64,000 nt of DNA from Larix kaempferi (lineage: Eukaryota; Streptophyta; Pinopsida; Pinales; Pinaceae), in assembly GCA_027924585.1 (NCBI GenBank), contig BSBM01000865.1, positions 4,887,001 through 4,951,000 of the forward strand, read 5' to 3'. Below are positions 58,658 to 64,000 of the stretch, piece by piece; the stretch's first letter is position 1, and every line of letters begins with the position of its first letter. Position numbers and translations under genes: made by a program. A model generated the notes under the pieces. It was not told where the DNA came from and made no database searches. It was given only the letters and a program-made list of their open reading frames with translations.

Positions 58658-59613
58658 ATTTTATTATTATAATTTGTAATTTGTATTAATATTTCTTTCC
58701 TATTAATTTATCTAATGGCATTATTTGTATGTTGAAAGTATTAACCATTTTATTTATAATTTGATAAAGCATATATTGTGCATGTGTTGAATTACCATAT
58801 TAGTAAGAGATTGTCGCCATTTTAAAGTGACCTAGAAAGCTATTTAATGACATAACAGTCAATGTGTTTGTTACTATAACAAATTTATGTATTGGCATAA
58901 TAACTTAGTAATTCTCAATCTTTATAATGGATGGCTAGAACATGGGGGGTTTTGCTCAACTTCAAGAGACAACGAGAACTGGAAATGTCTAGGAATTAGG
59001 TGAAACCTCTAATACCATGAAGACGTATTAGCTCCTGTACTCATTGTAATATTGTACTTGTGGATGATGACACTACCCCTAATAATCTTTAGAATATTGA
59101 CTAGAAAAATAATCAATAACATATCTACGAGCAACAACATCGAAAATTAGGTCGTACTCTATTTTATTTTCTTCCCTTTATATGTATTGTCTATTGTATG
59201 CCTGAGGACATTTTTGTCAAGTATATAGCACAACAGATACTTAGGCACTTCACTTATTCCCTTCATTTTATGGGATTATTATGAGCCCACAAATTTCTAC
59301 ATGTTTTGGACATTGTTAACTATCAATTATTACTTTGGATTGTGTTGATTGGTTAAGCCTAGATTCCTTTTTATAATATAAATATAATCATCTAACATTT
59401 AAAGAAATATTCATTATTCAATACTACTATATATTATGATATGTGGTTGGCACTATTTTAGAGCCAACAAGAGAAAATATTGTATTGGATAAAGTCTAAG
59501 TATACCGATTAAGGTAAAAAAAAATTATTAATTAGAATATAAATTTTATGGTACAATTGGTTTTTTTTCAAATACATGAAGAAAGAGGGAAAACCCATTC
59601 TAGTTATTGCAAG

Positions 59614-59822
59614 TGTCCAGCGTTTATTTTTGAAATGTTTGAACATATTACATTGAAAAAACATTAACTAGCTACTCCCATAGTAAAGTTTTTATAGACA
59701 AAGTCTATAATATGTTGTATGTCCAGTATTTATTTTTGAAATGTCTGAACATATTACATTAAAAAACATTAATTAGCTATTCCCATAATAAAGTTTTTAT
59801 GGACAGTCTATAATATGTTGCT
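59614..59822. repeat. Two-copy ~107-bp tandem repeat (family also at 61345 and 61533)
   Basis: Both copies start gtccag and share tttatttttgaaatg, gaacatattacatt, and the aaagtttttat...agtctataatatgttg block. The copies near 61345 and 61533 keep tgtttgaa-gtatta-attgaaaa. Confidence 0.85.
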
Positions 59823-59980
59823 TGTAAGTGCTTTACTGGACTACATTTGAAATCAATGAATTAGAATAGAAACATTGAAGTACATTTTTGTTTCTTACAA
59901 ATACAAAAGTGAAAACCCACTAAACTTATTAAAAGTGCATTTAACAATCAATTTTTTTTATAAGTATCTGTGTGTCATTT

Positions 59981-60014
59981 AACAATCAAAATCAAATTAT
60001 TATGAATTTTTATT
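59981..60014. repeat. Left target-site duplication of LINE insertion
   Basis: This 34-base stretch recurs at 61155-61188 with one mismatch (t against c at the 27th base). Long, slightly imperfect duplications are typical of target-primed reverse transcription. Confidence 0.9.
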
Positions 60015-60332
60015 ATGAATAACACTGCTGAATTCTGCAGTCTTTGGCAAGGATTAAATATTGCGCGTGATCAAGGAATTAGCAATTTAACAGTTTGGGG
60101 ACTCCAGGATTCTGATCAGAGCCCTCATAACCAAGAAGACCCCTCCGAATGTCAAACTGCGCCATATATTTCAAAGAATTCTTCAGGTGAGCAAACATTT
60201 CCAAAAAATCAGATTTTACCATGTGCTTCGGGTGCTGAATAAGCAAGCAGACATGGAAGCAAACAAAGGGGTCGAGCTGGCTCAAGGCATATTAAGCATA
60301 GATGGCTCGCGTCAGCGATGTGACATCCCATA
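60015..60332 (+). pseudogene. LINE ORF2 C-terminal RNase H (archaeal-type) fragment
   Basis: The open frame begins MNNTAEFCSLWQGLNIARDQ, the first conserved block of the RNase H type found in plant L1 elements. After NLTVWG the frame shifts (near 60098-60105), and the next frame carries GDSRILIRALI, a RFYHVLRVLNKQADMEANKG block near 60210-60268 and a stop at 60330-60332. These are the GDS and H-x-x-R-x-x-N-x-x-A-D signatures of the family. The usual end of ORF2 is thus reached. Confidence 0.85.
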
Positions 60333-60608
60333 GCTGCAAGGGATCCTGTATCTTCTCACAGCACGCTCTTTGGCTTCCCAAAACACGTTTTTCATGCGAA
60401 TGCAGAGATTCCCTGCACCACAGCTCAGAGACAGGTCCTTGCGCCCTCGGGAGTCTCCCTGTATGCTCTTAAAGGAGCTCCTCCCCTGTCTCGAACTCAT
60501 TCCTCTCTATCAGCGAGCTCTGCTAATAGGCTTAAGGTATCAAGCATTTCGAGTTCCCTCTGTCAAGTCCGAGCTCAGATCAAGGTTCGCGGTGTGCTCC
60601 TGAACTAG

Positions 60609-60935
60609 ATGGCGTCGAACAGCTCTTCGAGCTCCGGATTCATAGCGGAAGAACGGATTGGAGCCCTGGAAACTGCCCTGGGGCGTCTGAGGGCAAAGCA
60701 CGATGACCAGAAAGCAAAGTTAGAGGCGCTCTCCAAGGCAGGAGAGCAAACTTGGGACCTGTTGAACAAAGAACTCATGCAACTCCGGGCAGACTTCTCC
60801 GAACAAATGGATGATATGAAAGATGAGACGCGAACTGGTTTCAAGGATGCTGCGAACACTCATGGCAACTTCGGCCATAGGATCGCAGCACTTGAAGCTG
60901 AAGTCACCACTCTGAAAGCTAAGCTGGAAAAATGA
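60609..60935 (+). CDS. Small coiled-coil protein in LINE 3' region
   Basis: ATG at 60609 in a good plant context (agatggcg), 108 residues. After a Ser-rich start (MASNSSSSSGF) the protein is almost entirely heptad-like: IGALETALGRLRAKHDDQKA, later IAALEAEVTTLKAKLEK. Charged residues dominate and there are no membrane or zinc motifs. It lies ~280 bases after the ORF2 stop, where L1 elements normally have only 3'UTR, and it is intact while the RNase H before it is frame-shifted. It could be a chance ORF, a transduced host exon, or an extra element ORF. Confidence 0.55.
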   Translation: MASNSSSSSGFIAEERIGALETALGRLRAKHDDQKAKLEALSKAGEQTWDLLNKELMQLRADFSEQMDDMKDETRTGFKDAANTHGNFGHRIAALEAEVTTLKAKLEK

Positions 60936-61154
60936 ATATCGCTCTAGCAGTATAATACGCCTTTCTCCTCTGTTATAGCTAAATAAAATCTGGCATTTGG
61001 GAGTACTGGAGCCCTGCCAAGTTTTGGGCGATCTCTGTAAGCTCGCTGTACTTCTATGGAGGTGTACTGTATCTGGGAACTCTATGTAATTAGCATTCGG
61101 TTGCTCAATACCGGCATTAATACAATCTACCCCTATGTTACTGTCAAAAGAAAA

Positions 61155-61188
61155 AACAATCAAAATCAAATTATTATGAACTTTTATT
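61155..61188. repeat. Right target-site duplication of LINE insertion
   Basis: Matches 59981-60014 except one base, directly after the A-rich tail. Confidence 0.9.
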
Positions 61189-61941
61189 GGTAATTTTTAT
61201 TGGAAACATTTTACAGATGTCAAAAGAAAATATTTAATAAGTCAAGGCGTGTTTTTTAATGATCAAAATAAATAATTTTGTTATGAATTGGAATAGAAAC
61301 AAACTAGTACAGTTTAATTTATTTTATTATAATATACATTCATGAAGTGTTTGAATGTATTATATTGAAAAGAATACGAATTAGCTAGCCCAACATTATC
61401 GTTTTAATAGATCGTATCTAGAAGATGATGCTTTTAAATGTATTATTGAACTTGATTATCCAAGTTTGATGGAGTGAGAAGTTATGTCGATCTAGACAAA
61501 GCATTGGAATTTGTAATTTCCATGTTAGATATTGTTTGGTGTTTGAACGTATTACATTGAAAACAATGCTAATTAACTCCAATATAGTTTTAATATGCCA
61601 AATTGACTCCAGTATAGTTTTAATAGGCCAAAACTAGAAGATATTGATTTTAAGTGCATTATTGGACTTGATTATCCAAGTTATGGGAGAAGTTATGTTA
61701 ATATAAACAAATCATTGAAAGTTTAATATTTCATGGTGTCATGTAATTTGCATGATGTATCGTCACATGAATACATTGCAATTTAAACAAAATTTTCATA
61801 TTTGTACCAAATAATATAAAACTCCCCAAATAAATTTGAAGATAATATTCAATATACAAGAAAAATTGAAAAATGTTTCTTCATGTATTAATTGGTCCTC
61901 CAAAGAACATAATTACATCCATGAATCATCTCCACCTAATC
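61189..61941. other. AT-rich spacer with dispersed repeat copies
   Basis: No ORF is supported. Two diverged units (about 61345-61445 and 61533-61685) share tgtttgaa-gtatta-attgaaaa, an agttttaat block and gattatccaagtt, related to the tandem pair at 59614-59822. Confidence 0.5.
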
Positions 61942-64000
61942 TCATGTTATTCGTTCAAGTAGGTCAAGGACAGCATGTACACCATGTTTATTTATCTTGG
62001 CCTTCTTGCAATGTTCTTTCTTAGCCATCCATGCCCAAACTATGGTATCAATTGGAATAGATCCAAGCTCTATGTCATCAGGATTTGGTACCCAATATTC
62101 CTCTAATACTTTTCCATTGTATTTCCCTGAACCGGGCTTCCACCAATCAACTTTAACATGAAGAGTATCACTTTCATCATCTTGAAATATATTTGAGGTG
62201 GCTTTTGCCATCCAAATCATCTCCCCTTCTTCCTCGTTTCCTGATCTAACTAGCAACATCTTTCCTTTCTCAACATCATTAATAGGGTTGAATGTTGTCT
62301 TTGGCTTATTGCACTTGGGTCCAACATACACGGGTTCACCTGTCATAGTATCAAAATCCCCATCCATAATATTTGAGATTGCATGAAGCGCATTACGACC
62401 AACATCTAGAGTTTGCCTTGTCTTGGGCCAGAAATCCTCAGAAGATGAATCATGATCATTGTAATCTTCATATAAAGTATCAAGAACTCTTTCCCAATAC
62501 TCTACCTTATTTTTCCCTTCTGGTGTAACAATTGGCAATTCCTCACCACCCATTGTGTCTTTCCACATTTTTATGTACGATGTTATTCCTTCTTTTAGTT
62601 CTTTTAAATAGATTTCATTCTCTTTGGGATGTAAGAAAGATGGCTTCCCTATGGGCAGTTTAGATCGACCTTCATCGTCTGTATTCCATAACTCAACTGG
62701 TTCTGACCACTCAACATCTCTTATGGATTCTTTATATCTTAATACCGGAACATCATTGAGTACAAGAAATTGGAAGTACTGAACATTAAGATGTCCAACT
62801 AGTGCATTTTTTCCTTCCTTGATGTATCCATTAAGGAAGCTTTTGAAGTCATACACCTTATCAATCAGTTTAGGTGGAAACACTCTTTTTTCTTCAATTT
62901 TGCGATATGTATCCATCATCTCAGGTAGAGAATATATATCTTTACTTTTCAAGCTGGAAGACATTCTCCCATAGGTCCCGTCTATGTCTTCATGGGTGTG
63001 TCCCACGAGCAAGAACCCAACCTCAATAGTGATGAAGACACCAAGTGCAGTGAGAAGTGATAGAAACATGAAAAGATAACGGTTTTTATTATCACTTGCT
63101 GCATTATCCAATTGTAACAATAAATGTGGAGGAAGAGGTTTAAAATCGATATCTTGATTTTCTAATCTTCCATGAGATAAAAATTCATCCTTGTACACTC
63201 TACATTTTGAGTAAATAGAGGTGTCAAGTAATGCATTTGAAAGTGGGCTTCTTGAACTTCCACTCTCATAAAGAAGATCACCATACATATCAATATGTGG
63301 GTCTTCAAGGTCCCTAAAGCACTTAGCAAGTGATGTAATGGTAAATTGTGATCCCATATGTACAAATGGTAGGGAGAAATGACCAAAACCTCCTGTCTTA
63401 TGCCCATGTGTTAGCATACCTGTCAATGACAAACCCAAGTTTATTCCTACAATAGATTTTGATTTGACGCGTAGCCTTGGAATTGAAGTCTTTGTTTTAT
63501 CCATTTTATCATGGATAATACTCAAATACTCCTTTGGAAACCTCTCTGACATGATTCTGTGGGCATAGTAGCAATGTCTTCCGCACATAACGATCTTGTT
63601 ATGTTTGTTCAATCTAGCGCGTGCCGTTTCTTCCAACTCTTTTGTAGTTGCTGACTTCATTTGTGCTTTCAACACAATACATTCACCACATTTACTGAAG
63701 TTGGTGTTCTTTGAGAATGCCACGTCTCGAAAATGAGTGTTCCAAATCTTGCTCATTGTTGGTTGTGATATTAATGGACAATTGAGCTTTTCCAAACCCA
63801 CATTGATCTCTTTTAACAAAGAGCTTTGTGTGTAAGTCGAAGGCAACAATCTTAGAGGAGAAGAAGTTCCATCTGCTTCGACTTGACGTGTTTGGTTTGG
63901 CGAAAAATCTAAATTGTCCATTACAATTTTATGCAGTATTTCTATGGCCGCCACAGTTTGTGCACGTGCTTTACATCTATTGGTGTTACCATGAATGGAT
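61942..64000 (-). CDS. Large DUF7869-like protein, N-terminus beyond window
   Basis: Open minus-strand frame from the right edge to a stop at 61942, at least 685 residues with no stop or frameshift. The 670 residues from 63954 begin at a GTG; the frame is open upstream of it, so the start lies outside. A Cys/His cluster (KCGECIVLK near 63680-63700, then MCGRHCYYAH near 63565-63595) suggests a zinc-binding part. The core has LLQLDNAASDNKNRY (near 63085-63125) and FLLVGHTHEDIDGTYGRMSS (near 62960-63015), hallmarks I associate with the DUF7869 family, whose fold and role are not established to my knowledge but may be nuclease/transposase-like. The C-terminal ~130 residues look like a small beta-rich domain (GEMIWMAKA, VKVDWWKPGSGKYNG). 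The absence of introns and the TE setting favour a mobile-element origin. Confidence 0.7.
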   Translation of the reverse strand, partial: SIHGNTNRCKARAQTVAAIEILHKIVMDNLDFSPNQTRQVEADGTSSPLRLLPSTYTQSSLLKEINVGLEKLNCPLISQPTMSKIWNTHFRDVAFSKNTNFSKCGECIVLKAQMKSATTKELEETARARLNKHNKIVMCGRHCYYAHRIMSERFPKEYLSIIHDKMDKTKTSIPRLRVKSKSIVGINLGLSLTGMLTHGHKTGGFGHFSLPFVHMGSQFTITSLAKCFRDLEDPHIDMYGDLLYESGSSRSPLSNALLDTSIYSKCRVYKDEFLSHGRLENQDIDFKPLPPHLLLQLDNAASDNKNRYLFMFLSLLTALGVFITIEVGFLLVGHTHEDIDGTYGRMSSSLKSKDIYSLPEMMDTYRKIEEKRVFPPKLIDKVYDFKSFLNGYIKEGKNALVGHLNVQYFQFLVLNDVPVLRYKESIRDVEWSEPVELWNTDDEGRSKLPIGKPSFLHPKENEIYLKELKEGITSYIKMWKDTMGGEELPIVTPEGKNKVEYWERVLDTLYEDYNDHDSSSEDFWPKTRQTLDVGRNALHAISNIMDGDFDTMTGEPVYVGPKCNKPKTTFNPINDVEKGKMLLVRSGNEEEGEMIWMAKATSNIFQDDESDTLHVKVDWWKPGSGKYNGKVLEEYWVPNPDDIELGSIPIDTIVWAWMAKKEHCKKAKINKHGVHAVLDLLERIT

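Larger units (their letters stand above)
57881..59980. other. Very AT-rich intergenic DNA with local duplications
   Basis: No ORF or domain is visible. A ~115-bp block with attatcattataagctatata is repeated about 173 bp apart (58367-58480 and 58540-58657). A ~107-bp tandem pair lies at 59614-59822. Diverged copies of the latter occur at 61345 and 61533. Confidence 0.55.
60015..61154 (+). mobile_element. 5'-truncated plant L1-like LINE with archaeal-type RNase H
   Basis: The 1.14-kb insert lies between 34-base target duplications and ends in a short A-rich tail (caaaagaaaa, 61145-61154). It starts inside an RNase H domain, so the 5' part (EN, RT) was lost at insertion. It is clearly more GC-rich than its surroundings. 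A frameshift breaks the RNase H, but a downstream 108-codon ORF is intact. Confidence 0.85.

Noticed and set aside
60079-60285. Minus-strand ORFs overlapping the LINE
   Set aside because: Shadows of the RNase H and of the coiled-coil ORF; the plus-strand signatures are clear.
1-64000. tRNA, rRNA, CRISPR arrays, bacterial operons
   Set aside because: No cloverleaf, rRNA core motif or regular short-repeat array with spacers was seen. TGGTATCAGAGC words are primer-binding sites of LTR elements, not tRNA genes.

Overview
This window looks like nuclear DNA of a land plant with a large, repeat-rich genome. The evidence is AT-rich intergenic DNA, LTR retrotransposons nested in each other and primed by initiator-Met tRNA, plant-type LINE remnants, and a SIAMESE-RELATED (SMR) type cell-cycle inhibitor gene. 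A gymnosperm would fit, but the sequence does not prove it. There is no sign of a bacterial or organellar genome: no operons, rRNA, tRNA or CRISPR.

Layout. 1-3344: left-truncated Ty1/copia element A (minus). 3345-9438: T-rich non-coding DNA, a fragment related to the gag-only element at 53145-55978, and a decayed copia RT/RNase H relic (plus). 9439-11850: copia derivative B (plus), holding only gag and RNase H remnants between two LTRs. 12009-23682: an SMR locus present as a truncated copy (12009-12617) and a fuller copy (22542-23682). The two copies bracket copia element C (12619-22541, minus), whose long leader holds a solo LTR of the element A family with a perfect 5-bp target duplication. 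24500-25700: LINE relic (minus). 28554-37883: complete but decayed Ty3/gypsy element D (plus). 39880-52597: copia element E (minus), split by a complete chromodomain-bearing gypsy element F (43388-50169, plus). 52740-57880: ancient gypsy relic G, split by H (53145-55978), a 2.8-kb LTR element that encodes only a Gag-like protein. 57880-61941: AT-rich DNA with a dispersed repeat family, interrupted by a 5'-truncated LINE (60015-61154) with a ~34-bp target duplication. 61942-64000: a long uninterrupted ORF running off the right edge, resembling plant DUF7869-type proteins.

Only three coding regions look possibly functional: the SMR-like ORF (22990-23460), the Gag-like ORF of element H (53998-55125) and the long right-edge ORF. 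A small coiled-coil ORF in the LINE 3' region (60609-60935) is also intact. All other coding sequence is retroelement gag-pol carrying stops, frameshifts or deletions. Element ends were set from LTR pairs, primer-binding sites (PBS), polypurine tracts (PPT) and matching 5-bp target duplications read by eye; no alignment or database search was run.
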